Shown here: positions 12,111 through 23,900 of the stretch, piece after piece
Layout: every line of letters begins with the position of its first letter
Numbering within the stretch: position 1 is the first letter of the stretch
DNA from: Sphagnum compactum
Taxonomy: Eukaryota > Bryophyta > Sphagnopsida > Sphagnales
Direction: 5' to 3'
Assembly: GCA_965153455.1 (NCBI GenBank)
Contig: OZ234497.1
Coordinates: forward strand, 15,989,872-16,053,871
Length of the DNA stretch: 64,000 nucleotides
Position numbers and translations under genes: made by a program
Notes under the pieces: generated by a model
Told to the model about the DNA's origin: nothing
Database searches by the model: none
Seen by the model: only the letters and a program-made list of their open reading frames with translations

Positions 12111-13190
12111 TATTTTGGCATTATAATAACTTGTCCTAAATGAACAAAATGTTGCATTGATGATTATCATTATTTTCATCATGGAAAGATGCAGTCCAAG
12201 AAATAGAATGGTGTGGAGCTATGAGAGGCTTGGAGGATTCATGGAGCGACACCTTTTGGGTTTACATGAGAGAATGTTTTGCCAACATATGAGGTTAAAT
12301 TCAACTACTTTTAAGTGTGTCAAGTGCTAGCTTTTTAATTAGTAGAATAGATACAAGTATGAAGGCATGTATTCTAGTGGAAACTAGGATGCAATTACAT
12401 TTTCAAAATTGGGAAGTGGAAATACCTTGTTAGCTTGCAGTGAGATCTACGGGGTAGCCATTGGTACAACTTCTATTAATGTTAGAGAGTGTTGTGCAAT
12501 AATTAGAACCCTTTTGAAACCTCGAGTGTTTGAGAAGCCAACATTAGCCAAAATAAAAATTATTGCAACTTAATTTGAAGCCTTACATGGAATACCTTAT
12601 GTACTAGGAGCCATTGATAATAGTCACATACCAATCATTGCACCTCCAAATGACCTTGCCTTTTACTATTGTAGAAAAAGATTTTATTCAACATTACTAC
12701 AAGGGGTAGTAGATGCAAAATGAAAATTCCAAGATTATGATTTTAGGTGGGCAAGAAGAAACCATGTTTGGACATTGTTTGAAAAAACTAAAATGGGCAA
12801 AAGGACAATGAGTGGAACATTTTTACCTTACAAATTGATAGGTAATGTTGTTTACCTAGTGCACCCTTGGTTTTATTCCCCATTCAAAGGCGAGAAGAAT
12901 GGATTGTCTTGAGAGTAGGCCCATTGGAATTTCACACAATCTAGTACTTGAATGGCTATAGAAAGAGTAGTTGGAATCTTAAAAGGTAGATGGAGGATCT
13001 TACTAAAAAGGATTGATATGCCACTTCGCCATCTACTAGACATTGTTATTATAACTCTTTGTTTACATGTACACAACTTGTGCATAATACATGGTGATGC
13101 ATTCGACATGGATTGGTCAAGAAAAGTTCAAATGGAAATGCAAATATAAGAAAATGGCAAACTTGGAGATTTTCAAAACAAATACATGTT
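12111..13190 (+). pseudogene. PIF/Harbinger (HARBI1-like) DDE transposase, decayed
   Basis: A broken reading frame on the plus strand translates into a Harbinger nuclease. It begins near WSYERLGGFMERHLLG (about 12210), continues through CSEIYGVAIGTTSI and the first catalytic-aspartate block GIPYVLGAIDNSHIPIIAPP (about 12590), then YYCRKRFYSTLLQGVVDAK, the second block DYDFRWARRNHVWTLF (about 12735), LPYKLIGNVVYLVHPWFYSP, QSSTXMAIERVVGILKGRWR with the catalytic glutamate (about 12940), and CLHVHNLCIIHGDAFDMDW (about 13060). Stops interrupt several places. In the second block the family has an aspartate (NHDW type) where this copy reads NHVW, so the catalytic triad is incomplete. The element is inactive. 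Its partner protein lies convergently just downstream. Confidence 0.9.
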
Positions 13191-13664
13191 CCACATTACA
13201 TGCAACACCATAAAGTAGATGAAAGGATTGCAAACAATAACTATGATTATCAAGGATGTAAAAGACAACACATTGGATTCAAGTGACAATGAAGGGGTGG
13301 ATGGAGGAGCACAAAGCAAAAAGGAGAAAGAATAAAAAATTAAAAAAATGTTGTAAACAACTATAAGAACCCATGAATTATTTGCCAAAACCTTTTACAT
13401 GGTTATATTGAAGGAGTTCAAAACAAATTTTCTAGAATCAACCTTAGATTTTGAATGGGAAAAAATCTTAAGATGGACCTATTATAATTCGTTGATTAAG
13501 CGATCCATCTGAATGTCAACTTTTTCCAATAAAACGTTGGGTTGTTGAATTTTTTTCACCATGATAGACTTATTTTCCACCACCTTGGCAACCATTACAA
13601 GGGCTTGGTCATGAAATTTTTGTTTACCTTTTTTAATAAATTATGGTGTAATTGCTTCAATTTT

Positions 13665-13967
13665 TGTCTCAGTGATATCCATTCTCCACTTGTTCCATGT
13701 TTTCACGTTGTAAATCCATATCACTAGTAGAAGTCGAAACATGTTTGAAAACAACCCCTGTTTGGTTCCACCAAAGATCCATGAAGTCATAAAATGTGCA
13801 CTCATGACGATCATTCCTTGAAACTTCATTTGCCATCTTGTCTTCTTTTTGTTGTTTGAAAAGGGTGTTGAATTTATTCTTACAAACAATGGTCGTTTTT
13901 GAAAAATCGGGAATCAAAGCCAATAATCACGCATGGAGTGTTGTCCACATATCCACCCCTATTGAAA
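13665..13967 (-). pseudogene. Harbinger ORF1, Myb/trihelix-like DNA-binding protein, decayed
   Basis: The minus-strand frame contains ALIPDFSKTTIVCKNKFNTL, followed by a FKQQKEDKMANEV stretch and NDRHECTFYDFMDLWWNQTG. This resembles the Myb/SANT or trihelix domain of plant proteins and of the accessory ORF1 protein of PIF/Harbinger elements, which binds transposon ends and helps bring the nuclease into the nucleus. An in-frame stop splits the amino-terminal part (MWTTLHA, stop, LLALIPDF). It faces the nuclease relic convergently, about 470 bp away, so the pair probably formed one two-gene element. A relic of an unrelated host trihelix gene is the alternative. Confidence 0.7.
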
Positions 13968-14020
13968 AGGAAAACAAGATTGCATGAATATGGAAATGGA
14001 TGGATTCAAAATGAAACAAC

Positions 14021-14545
14021 GAATTAACCTCTCTGGCCTCTTTGCAAAAAAATCATAACTTCTTATCAATTTATTGGATTGACCTCAAATCTTTAAACAA
14101 AGTTGCATCATGAAGTGATGCACCATATTCAATTTACAAAAGAAAAAATAAATAAAAAGAAAAAAGGTTGTGCTATTTTGAAACAGAGGGGCTCAAATTA
14201 TGCAAACATGGTTAAACCCTCTCTAGCCTCTTTGCAAAAAAATTCATAACTTTTTATCATTTTATTCAATTGACCTCAAATCTTCAAATAAAGTTGCATC
14301 ATGAACTAATGCACCATAGACATTTTATAAAACTAAAAAAAAATCAAAACTAAAAAGTTATGCTACTCTAAAGGAGAGGGACTCAAATTGAACAAAACTG
14401 GTTAAACGGTCTTTAGCCTTTTTGCAAACAACTTCATGACTTTTTGTCATTTTATTCGATTGACCTCAAATTTTCAAACATAGTTGCATCAGGAAGTGAT
14501 GCACCATATCCAATTTACAAAATAAAACAAAAATTCAAAAGAAAA
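14021..14545. repeat. Three-copy tandem repeat, about 190-bp period
   Basis: The phrase TTTGCAAAAA recurs at 14041 and 14231, and as TTTGCAAACA at 14421, a spacing of 190 bp each time. Each unit also carries the phrases ATTGACCTCAAAT, AGTTGCATCA and GATGCACCATA (diverged in copy 2). Copies have diverged moderately by substitutions and small indels. The unit length is near that of many plant satellite monomers. Confidence 0.85.
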
Positions 14546-15105
14546 AAGATATAAAGACTTGAAACAAGACTTACAAGTCTTATTATGAGTGTTAGGTTTA
14601 GGGTTTCCAGCCCTAACCTTGTTTTTTTTGCCATTCTTCAAAAATTTTGGATCCATTTCCCCACAAAGATTAATGAAGGTTTCAACATTTCCATCAACCC
14701 AATTTTTCCTATCTTTTTTATCTTCATATTCTATTTTGATTGTCTTCTTGGATGACTTTTTTATTGAATTTGTTTTTTTTTTAATGGAACATTGTTCAAC
14801 ATTTGAAAATCCTCATCATCTTCATCTTTTTCTTCAACTAAATGCCCTCATTTTTTTTTTATCAATTTTTTTCCCCCACTTCTTCCTCCACTTGTCCAAT
14901 TTGTACCTACAAAAATCAAGCTAAGGTCACAAAATGGTGAATTCAACAAAGATAATAAAAATACACCCCTTCCAATGCCCTCAACTCTTTGATCTTGCCC
15001 TTCTACATTTGGAACTTCCATGGCACTTTGTGTACATTTGGAACTTCTATGGCACTTTGTGAACAATTTCCTTGTTGCAAAAATCCTTCCATCATTTATA
15101 CATAA
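14546..15105. other. T-rich spacer, no gene seen
   Basis: T-rich on the plus strand (14620-14900) with long T runs. The 111-codon open frame here is Phe/Leu/His low complexity. A short direct repeat (TTTGGAACTTC, with CATGGCACTTTGTG) occurs at about 15007-15062. No gene was recognised. Confidence 0.45.
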
Positions 15106-15560
15106 CTAGTGTGAACCCGGTGCATAATGCACCCGTCGAGCTCCCCCTCGCCCGGTCCTTCCCATTGCCCATTCCGGTTCTTTATCCCGTCGACCCCCCC
15201 CCCCCCCCCCCCGTCCTTCGCATTTTCCACTCCGATTCTTTAACCCGTTGATCCCCCCCCCCCCTCGTTCCCCTGTTATATATAATTAACTTCCCGCCCC
15301 ATGCTGGCCCCCCCCCACCCGGTCCTTCCCATTGCCACTCCGGTTCTTTACCCCGTCGATTCCCCCCCGTCCTTCGCATTTTCCATTTCGATTTTTTAAC
15401 CCGTTGATCCCTCCCCCTTTCCCCTGTTATATATAATTAACTTCCCGCCCCCCCCCGTGCTGCCCCCCCCTCGCCCCGTTACCAAGCCTTGTCACCCGCT
15501 GCTTCACCGGCCTCTCCCTCCCCCACCCCCCAAAACCTCCGTCACAGACAGACTTACTGA
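15106..15560 (-). mobile_element. Helitron-like non-autonomous element, copy A
   Basis: Read on the minus strand, the left edge ends with the hairpin GGTGCATTATGCACC, a short spacer (GGGTTCACA) and CTAG followed by T, which fits the Helitron 3-prime terminus (hairpin, about 10 nt, CTRR, insertion before T). The other end begins TCAGTAAGTCTGTC on the minus strand, starting with TC as Helitrons do, although the preceding base is T and not A. Internally it carries poly-C runs and direct copies of GTTATATATAATTAACTTC at about 15276 and 15426. It encodes no Rep/helicase, so it would be non-autonomous. Confidence 0.55.
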
Positions 15561-15571
15561 ATTAATATATA

Positions 15572-16345
15572 CTAGTGTGTACTCGGTGCATAATGCACCT
15601 GTCGAGCTCCCCCCGCCCGGTCCTTCCCATTGCCCATTCCGGTTCTTTACCCCGTGGACCCCCCCCCCCGTCCTTTGCATTTTTCACTTCGATTTTTTAA
15701 CTTGTTGATCCCCCCACCCCCCCCCCCCCCCCCACCCCCCCGATCCCTTGTTATATATAATTAACTTCTCGCCCCGTGCTGCCCCCCCCCCCCCCCCCCG
15801 CGCCCGTGCTGGCCCCCCCCGTGCTGGATGGATTCCAGACATTTCATCCATTTAAGCCGGACGAACATTTCATGCATCTCATCATCCGTCTATTATCGGA
15901 CAAATATTTCATCCATCCCGTCATCCGTCTAATTAAGTCGAACGAACATTTCATCCATCCCGTCATCTGTCTAATTAAGTCGAACGAACATTTCATCCAT
16001 CCCGTCATCCGTCTAATTAAGTCGGACAGACATTTCATGCATCCCGTCATCCGTCTATTACCGAATGGACATTTCATCCATCCCGTCATCCGGCTTAAAT
16101 GGGGTGGAAGGAGGACAACATTTGACAAAGCATGCATGGAAAGGGTGACTATCTACTATCCAAGTGGAAATTGAACAGTGGACAGTCCATTCTCCACACC
16201 AAAAACAATTGGCCAAAAAAATCCCCTTCCTCTCCCCCCCCCTCCCCCCACCCACCCCCCAAAACCTCTGTCCCTGTCACTCGCTGCTTCACTGGCCTCT
16301 CCCTCCCCCAGCCCCCAAAACCTCCGTCAGAGACAGACTTAGTGA
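15572..16345 (-). mobile_element. Helitron-like non-autonomous element, copy B
   Basis: This copy shares both ends with copy A: hairpin plus CTAG at 15572 (minus-strand 3-prime end), and a start at 16345 that matches copy A apart from single-base differences. Only 11 bp of A/T DNA separate the two copies. The shared portions include the GTCGAGCTCCCC segment, the GTTATATATAATTAACTTC segment and the terminal segment with CCCCCAAAACCTCCGTCA. It differs from copy A by an internal 40 to 43-bp minisatellite (15838-16090). Poly-C tracts of 10 to 28 bases are present and may be length-uncertain. Confidence 0.55.
15838..16095. repeat. 40-43 bp minisatellite inside Helitron copy B
   Basis: Six to seven units built on ATTTCATCCATCCCGTCATC followed by CGTCTAATTAAGTCGAACG. 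The ATTTCATSC phrase occurs at 15841, 15866, 15906, 15949, 15992, 16032 and 16073, so spacing is mostly 40 to 43 bp. Both strands stay open through it, giving repetitive translations (HFIHPVIRLI) that are a by-product of the repeat. Confidence 0.85.
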
Positions 16346-19009
16346 ATTTATATATAAGATGATGTGACAAAAAAAAACACGATTGTTCTAATTCTAGTAA
16401 CATGCAAGAAGTGATGTGCATGAAAGAAAAGAGACGTGTAACATTTATGGCTTCCCACTTCACTCCATTTCCAAAAATGACATTTTTGATCCAACGATTA
16501 TGATGGTCCAAAAACTAATTAAAAATTTAATAAACTTCTTGGGCCCAAGGGAAGAAATTGGATCTCCATCCCAAGAGCATTCCATTTATTATCTTGGGCC
16601 CAATTTGTTTGGTGTCAGAAGGTGTGCCATGTAGGATGACATGTCATTTTATCGATTTCAAACCCAAACCCCCATGTAAAAATCACTTGGGCCCAATTTT
16701 AAGTTCTTAACCAATAGGATTGCTCTATTCTGATTTCAAATTGGACCGAGGCCCTCATGTAAACGGGGCCTAAGTTAGCACAAGGTACCATCATCACCCC
16801 AGGCTCTGCATTCGCCCCCCACGATTTCATAATCCTGGGCTGCTTGCTTGCTTGAATGAATGAACGTTTCCTAATCACTTCCGTGCATGGATGAAAAGAG
16901 GGAACGACATCTGACATTCTCACTAGCAGTGGTTATGTACGGTGACCAGTGAAAGTGCGCTGGTTAACTAGTGCCCAAAAATGTCCGTGCATGGGCTGAC
17001 CCATATCAACAATTAGGTAAATTAAATTAGAAGCAGCGTTTATATGGCTGGCTGGCCGGCCTTATTCTGGCCCACCCCATTGGCCAGATGGCAAAATAAC
17101 ACCCTGCCGTCGCCCCTGAGGTGGACGGGTGGCGACGGCGCAATCGGCCTGTTAGAACACAAGGAAAAGGAAAACAAAAAAAATACAACAGCAAAAAAGG
17201 TAGGCCTCTAAACGAAATACCTATTTTTACAACTCACTAGTAAACCCTAGATTCTCCTCTCATCACCTCGGACGGCTCCCATTACACCACGTCATCATAT
17301 CCCCCCGCGGCCCCTCACTTCCCCAATCTCCTCCTTCCACGACTGAACAGATCAAATCCTTCGTTTCCATTGGTGGAAATCTCCTCAGTCGGTCGGTAGA
17401 TCTCGCTAAGCTGAAATCAGATACAACAGATTTCCTACCACTTGCCTTTTTTACCCCCCCCAGGGGTTCTTCCAAACAAAAAGAAGATAAGTCTTCCCAA
17501 CACCCCCCAATAAATTCCGATTTTTTACCTTTTACACCAACTGGATAAAGTAGAACTAATATGTATGTACCTACCTACTTACTTACCTGCTTACACACGC
17601 GTGCCGGTGGGAACGCGCCAAGCGCGGATACCGGAACCAGGGTCACCCGACCCCTTTGCCCGGCTTCTTCTCCGGGCCACCCCGCCCTCACTCCCAGTTT
17701 CCAAACAAGTTCTTCCCTATGCGGCGCAACGTTTCGGCAGTCAAATCAGATCCACTGTACCCTGCATTGTGCAGGGTGGACAGTTTATGTATTATAACAT
17801 GTGCATTGTATTTACCCGCCAATTCGACGGCTGAACTCGCGATGTAGTCATTTACGCCCATCACTTTCTCGGGCGAGCTCGAGAAAAAAGGGGGGCGGGG
17901 GGGGGGAAGAGGGGCCCGGCGGTTCTGTTGATCACGTCCAATAGTCGCCACTCTCCCGGTCGTTGAGGGAAAATATCTCGGCAGTTGCATGGTGGTATGT
18001 GTAGCGTGGCTGGATCGGAGCCGTGCAATCCGTGTTGGGGGGCGAGATGCATCCGAGCTGTCTACCCTCCTTCGCCAGATATTTATTCTGCCCCGCGGTC
18101 CCTCCCTCCCGAACCCACTTGCAAAATCCCACACCGGAGATTTTATGGACATACGCCGAAATCAAATCCACGCCGTCAGGCTGGATATTCGGAAGGCTGA
18201 AGGACAGGCCACGTTTCTCACACACACATCGTCAGATCAAGAGTAACCCAACGGATAATCTGACTATCAATCCCTCGCACTTCTTGCCCCCACCCCCCGG
18301 CGCCTTTTTTTTTCTTTTTTTTTCGCCCCCTCCGGCCCCCCTCCTCTGCGACCGCTGCTGAGTTAAATTCTGACCCCTTCTTTTTTCTAATGGAAGCACG
18401 AAATTATAATAAAACTATCACAAAATTTTAGGTCTATGGATAATGGACCTTGGAGGGGGGCCATTCCCAAAATCAAGTGGCCTGACCCAACCAGACCCGT
18501 ACCAAGGTCAATGCAAGGGGGCCCCTTACGTTCCCAAATGCCCCTTATTTCCAAGGGTCTTACCCAACATAAAGAGCTGAAACCTTACCTTGCGGGGCTG
18601 TTAGTGGCCTCTCAATGGGCCCCAAAATCCTTTGGACAAGGGCACTATTCAGCTATCTACTGAAGTTTCCATCCTCTCCATAACTGCAAAAGCCTCTTTA
18701 CAATTTCTGTGGTGTAAATGGAGGGTATCTTATAGTGCACAATTATTCCTGCACCCAGCGAGTGGGCGCTCTGTTTTTTTTATGGCATACGAAACATGTA
18801 AAGAAAGCACTACCGCTCTCCAAAGGTTTCATTGAGTTTTATGCCATGTAAAAGCCTGCGGCAAGTGCATGCATTACCGAAATCAGGCTTTGTGCTCACC
18901 TCTTTGTTCCTTTATTTTCTGTAATGTCCTCACCCTTGGGCTTTATCTTACACATAAAATTTGATTCCACCACCCCTTCAAAGCATAAGTTTTTTTTTTA
19001 AAAACATTT
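16346..19009. other. GC-rich zone without a recognisable gene
   Basis: Base composition rises sharply here, particularly 16950-18360, with CpG-rich and G/C-homopolymer stretches. Several overlapping open frames exist on both strands (largest 154 codons, 17688-18152 minus), but none gives a domain I recognise, and simultaneous openness in many frames is expected in GC-rich DNA. TGGGCCCAA-type phrases recur at 16540-16700. This could be a CpG-rich regulatory region, an untranslated RNA gene, or decayed coding DNA. I cannot tell which. Confidence 0.4.
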
Positions 19010-19470
19010 TTTGGTGGGTGTTGAACGTAATGATTTTATTCGCATACAATTTTTTTTCTTTTTTGGTGTGTGTGTTGAGCATAATACTTTTATTTGCATA
19101 TGATTTTTTTGTCTCTTTTGGTGTGTGTTGAGCATAATATTTTTATTTGCATACTAATTTTTTTTCTTTTTTTGGTGTGTGTTGAGCATAATATTTTTAA
19201 TTTGCATATGATTTGTTTTCTTTTTTGGTGTGTGTTGAACATAATATTTTTATTTGCATACGATTATTTTTCTTTGTTTTTTGGTGTGTGTTGAGCATAA
19301 TCTTTTTATTTGCATACAATTTTTTTCTTTTTTTTTTGGTGTGTGTGGAACATAATATATTTATTTGCATACGAATTTTTTTCTTTTTGGTGTGTGTTGA
19401 ACATGATATTTTTATTTGCTGAAGCTTTTTTTCCTTTTTTTGGTGTGTGTTGAACTTAATATTTTTATTT
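19010..19470. repeat. About 60-bp T-rich tandem repeat, about 8 copies
   Basis: The phrase GGTGTGTGTTGAGCATAATA, then TTTTTATTTGCATACGA and a T/C-rich tail, repeats about eight times with unit lengths of roughly 50 to 65 bp, the variation lying mainly in the poly-T tail. It lies about 1.5 kb upstream of the F-box gene start codon. The chain of open frames here (CVEHNIF repeats) only reflects the repeat. Confidence 0.9.
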
Positions 19471-20943
19471 TGGGGTGTGTGGGGGTTGGGGGAGTGGGGA
19501 GGGGCGTTCTGGAAGTACCATAATCATGGAAAAGAATCTTTACCTGCACACGACGATGAAGGACGAGAGTTTGGTATTATAAGTCATAACAATAATATGC
19601 CGCAGGGGGCTAAATTAGTGCTACAGTGGGCAGGCAAGAGCCTAAAAAAAAAAAACCAAAAAATCTGTACAGCCTGGTTAGCACGTGTGAAGATCGACTG
19701 AGGTACTAAAAGGGTGGGAGGGTGGTGGCAGTAGATACCTACTTACCTACCTACCAACGAATGTCCATAAGAGGGGACCCAGGGAGCTGGGGCGGGGGGA
19801 ATGAAGGAGGGGGTGGAAAGGAGTTAGAGTACCTTATTATAAAGAAGGTACCTACTGGATAGGGGTCGGTAATAGTTGATTCCGGAATAGGACAGGGGTA
19901 ATTCCGGCGCGGAATATCGCGGTGGTGGGGTTCCGTCTCCCTGGGAAAATATCTAAGGTAAGCCTATCAGCGCGCGAGTTTCGTCCACTTGACTCTTAGA
20001 AGTGTCGAGTTGGACCCAGAACGTCGTGTGTTGTTGACGGTTCAGATGGAATTCGAGCAGTGCCATTGCAAGCAAGAAGGAAGGAGAAGGAGAAGGGAAG
20101 AGAAGAAGGGAAGAGGAGAGAAACGCGAGAGGAGAGAGGGAGGGAGAGAGAGAGGGCGAGAGAAGAGAGAAGCGGCGGAGCGTGCAGTAATAAGTGTGTC
20201 GTAAACTTTGTTTTGTGTTTGCCAGAAGTGGAATAAGAGTATTGGCTTGTGGGTTTTTCTTGTGTTTTCTTACGGCCTCGGGGTTGTGATTATGTCCAAT
20301 CTTCACACAACTCCATTTGTTATTGCTTCGTCCTCCAGATCTTCAGCTGTTTGTCAAGGTTCCAACTGGTTGCTAACTTCTCTGCAAATTTGAGATTCGT
20401 GCTTGTGCCCACTCGCCCGCCGGCCAGCCAGCCAGGTTCGTTTGTAAATGCCTTCAGTGACGGTTTCGCTTCTGATCTTTTGATTTTTGGTTTCCTGGGG
20501 TGGAGAAGAGTACATGTTGTAGTACCTAGCAGCTGTGCTCTCTGTGTGTTTCAGGGAAAAAAAGAAAACCTCCTCAACTCCGGCTCACTGGGACTGCGGC
20601 TGTCTTCCCCTAGTTTTCGTCGTAGATGAGAAATCGGAAGAGTTCTTGTGAAAACAAGCAGTCGATGGTTGTGAATTTTTTTTTGGAAATCTCATGGTGG
20701 AGTTATACTCTGCCTCTCGTGGATGCGTCTAAAATGAGGCGAGCTTTTGTTCCGGAGCTGCGGCTGGTAGTGGCCTTGGTCGGGATGTCGTAGTACCTGT
20801 ATTGTGGCACAACGATCAAGAATCGTTGTGTGAATCATCAGCTACAGCAGCTTCTGGCTGTTGTCAAGCAGCAGTAAGGAGCAGCTTGAGCGAAAGAAAG
20901 AAAGAAAGAAATCCTTTTCGAAGGAAGTTGATTACGGAATAAT
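19471..20943 (+). promoter_or_regulatory. Putative promoter and GA-rich leader of the F-box gene
   Basis: Between the tandem repeat and the start codon at 20944 lies GC-richer DNA with G-rich tracts (19470-19510, 19780-19820) and a striking purine tract at 20075-20175 made of GAGAGA/GAAGGA runs, typical of plant 5-prime leaders and core promoters. Open frames upstream of the start (20249-20629 and others) would act as upstream ORFs if the leader is unspliced. A leader intron is possible, since AG acceptor-like pyrimidine tracts occur near 20550, but I cannot define it. No TATA box was assigned. Confidence 0.4.
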
Positions 20944-23900
20944 ATGGTGAAGAGTAGCTCGCAGTCGAGGAGAGAGCGAGCTTGGGATGCGTGGCTATGG
21001 GGAGCACGGGGAAATGCAGTGTGGGAAGAGAGAGCACGCAAAGCTTTAAGGGATGATCAAGCACTGCGACAGCGTGCTCGTACAGCCGCTGCTGATGTAA
21101 GCCAGGTAGAGAGCGAGCAGTTTGTGTGGCAAGCAGGTCGCTGGGGCCAACATGCCTCTCCGTCTTCTACAGACGGCGACTTGCTGAAAGCTGCGTTGAA
21201 ATCGCTGGGAAAATGCTCTCTGAGCGGTGAATCGGAGGAATCAGATCACTCACGGGAGGCGGAAGGCGGCAGTCAAGAGGAGACTGTGTCGGATGGAGTC
21301 GAGAATAACGACGCGCGTAGCCACGGCTCGAGCGATGAATCGGACTCCAGCGGCTTGGCTGAAGATTCTGGTCGAGAGAGAAGTCCCTCAAGCGAGGCAC
21401 CAGCTCCCAGTTTTTCTTCTACCAGGGACGAGGAAGATCAAGAGGAGCTCAGCAGCAACCATCGCACTCGTGTGAACTACCCCTCGCAGGGTGGAGGTCT
21501 CAGCAAGCTCTGCCGGTGTGCATCAGACTGCTGTTGCAGGTCGTCAAGCCGAAAAATCCAGCAGAGAAGGGAGGGGACGACGACGACGATGACGACGACG
21601 TCAGGTTTGAGCTCCCGACTTTCCTGGCCACGGCACTCCTTTGCTACCGAAAGACCCATCTATTGTAGCTGTTTGTGGAATCCCAACCGGGGAAGCGAGG
21701 GTCTCGTCAACACGAGGAGGAAGAGGCAGGGGAACTGCAGTCCAGTAGACAGAATTTCTGATGATGTGCTGTGAGTTCTTCCTTCAAGCCCCTCCCTCCC
21801 GCGATTCAGGTTCATCAGATTCATCACCTGATAACCCTGGTTCTGATTCTGTCTGAATGTCTTAATCTCATACTTTGTCACCTCTTGCATTAAGGCTTGA
21901 TTGATGGCTTGGAATTGTCTACCTGGAGTAATGATATCTGCCATCAGCTCTGTAATTATGGTCTCATAGGAGTTGATAATCCTGCAACCACAACCCATTG
22001 GTAACCATGTTTTACATGAATTTGTAACATTCAGCTCTGCCAGCTTCAAACCTCCTGAGGAAAAAATTGTTGATGTCTGGCTCTCACAGAATGCGAGTAT
22101 TTGCAAAGCTGTCAAGGCAAGAGGTGATCTCAATGTCGCTGGTCTGTAGAAGATGGAAGGAAGTTGCAAGCTTGGAACCACTATGGCGACATGTAGAACT
22201 AGTCTCTGTAGCTGAGTTTCTTGGTGATAAAGAACTTTCTTTGCTTGTAGACAAGCGCTTGAAGGTTTGTATTCTCTACTCCTCCTGAATATATCTGACC
22301 TTGCTGTATGCTTGGATAGGAGATGTCACCTTTGTTAGATGGTTCGATTCAGCAAGTCCGATTTGTGGCCAAGTCTTTGACCAGTGTGTTTTGAAATAGT
22401 TGCAAATTATCATTTCTCTTGCGAGTCTGTTCTAATGAAGCATTGTGGACTGTCTGCAGCACACCACAGTGCTCTCCATGGCACTTTGTTGGCACATAAC
22501 TACTACAAGTCTGATAGCTTTGGCGAGGTCTCAATGTGGGCAGCAGCTTCTGTGCCTGGATCTGTCTTTTTGCAACTTCGATGATCATGTGGTAATGCAC
22601 TACATCTCCTGAAGTCTCTTGTTCTGCATGTCCAAGACTGATCGATTTATTCCCCTTCTATCCCCATTGTTGAAGCTGGATTGCCTTGCATGCTTGTCAT
22701 CTGTATATGCTTCCTTGAGACGTTCACACTCTCATGTGACCCGTTCTCTGTTTTGCTATAGGTGAACGCTGTGGTGGAAAACTGTTGCTCTCTCCAGAGA
22801 CTACGTCTCTTTGGGGGACGCAATGCTGTTAGTGGGGAAGCTTTGGCTGGACTTGCTAATCTTGTAAACTTACGAGAGCTGGACCTTGGTCTCTGTTTCA
22901 ACGTTTCTCAGCATACCCTGTAAGTTTAGTCAGGTTTTTTCTTCTTTTTCCCGAGTGTCAGTTGACCTAATTTATATGAAAAATATTTTCCTAAGGACAC
23001 ATCTGATGTTCTGTCTTTTTTGCATCCGGAAGCTGCATCATGGTAGAAAGTTGGGTTCCATAAATGATTTTCTTCTGTTCACTGGTGTCTGACAACTGAG
23101 GCTCATTCTTGATCTCCAGGAAGGAACTGGGGAGCAAGTTGAAGCTTCTAGTTGTTCTTTCACTTGCTGGATGTCCACGAGTGACAATGGCTAATCTTCT
23201 ATATCTTTGTGGCTGTAGTTCCCTTGAGGTATGTATGCTTCCTAAGGACAATATAAACCCTATTCACTCACTAGTAATGAGTGTATACAATTGTGGTCAA
23301 TTTTACATGCAAGTTTGGGTACAAAGTCCCTCAGTTGTACTGCAGCCAGTTAGGATAGCATTCAAGGCATTTGTATGTTAACCAATTTTTTTTCATGATA
23401 TTAGACTTCAGATTATTCAGGGTATGAAAGTGCCCTCTTGCATGTGCAGGCCCTGTGTCTTGTTGGTTGTAAATCAATCTATATGAAAGAGGCGAGTGAA
23501 ATTGCGAAAGAGCTCACAGCTGGAGGATGCCTACGCCTTGCAATGGTAGAGGCAGGAAATCATATGCCCAATGCTGCACCATTTCCAGCACGGCCACCAC
23601 CACCTCCCCCATTCCTTGTCCCTGCTCAAGGAATTGCTTTGAATTGTTATGGATCTCCTACCTTGTCTTACACTCATCAAGAGGTTGAAAGACATGAGAG
23701 GAAAGATGGTGCAATTTCTGCCGCTGATGAAAGTGCTCAACAAGAGTCTTCAGAAAATATTCGACCTAAGCAGGTAGTAGTTATCATTGCAGATAACTTG
23801 CAGCTTAGAGATGTTCTTTGATTATGTGCTGGAGGTGTCTGTTTGAACAGGTTTTTGGAGTTGTTCAGGACTTTTCTTCCCAACGTTATGCTGTTTTTTC

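Noticed and set aside
15776-16174. 132-codon repetitive frame (HFIHPVIRLI repeats)
   Set aside because: The repeat unit of the minisatellite has a length that leaves frames open; it is not a protein.
17688-18152. 154-codon open frame, minus strand
   Set aside because: It lies in GC-rich DNA where several frames are open at once on both strands, and no part resembles a known family.
19094-19422. Frames with CVEHNIF repeats
   Set aside because: Direct translation of the 60-bp tandem repeat.
20249-20629. 126-codon frame upstream of the F-box start
   Set aside because: No domain; it lies in the probable leader and is more likely an upstream frame or partly intronic.
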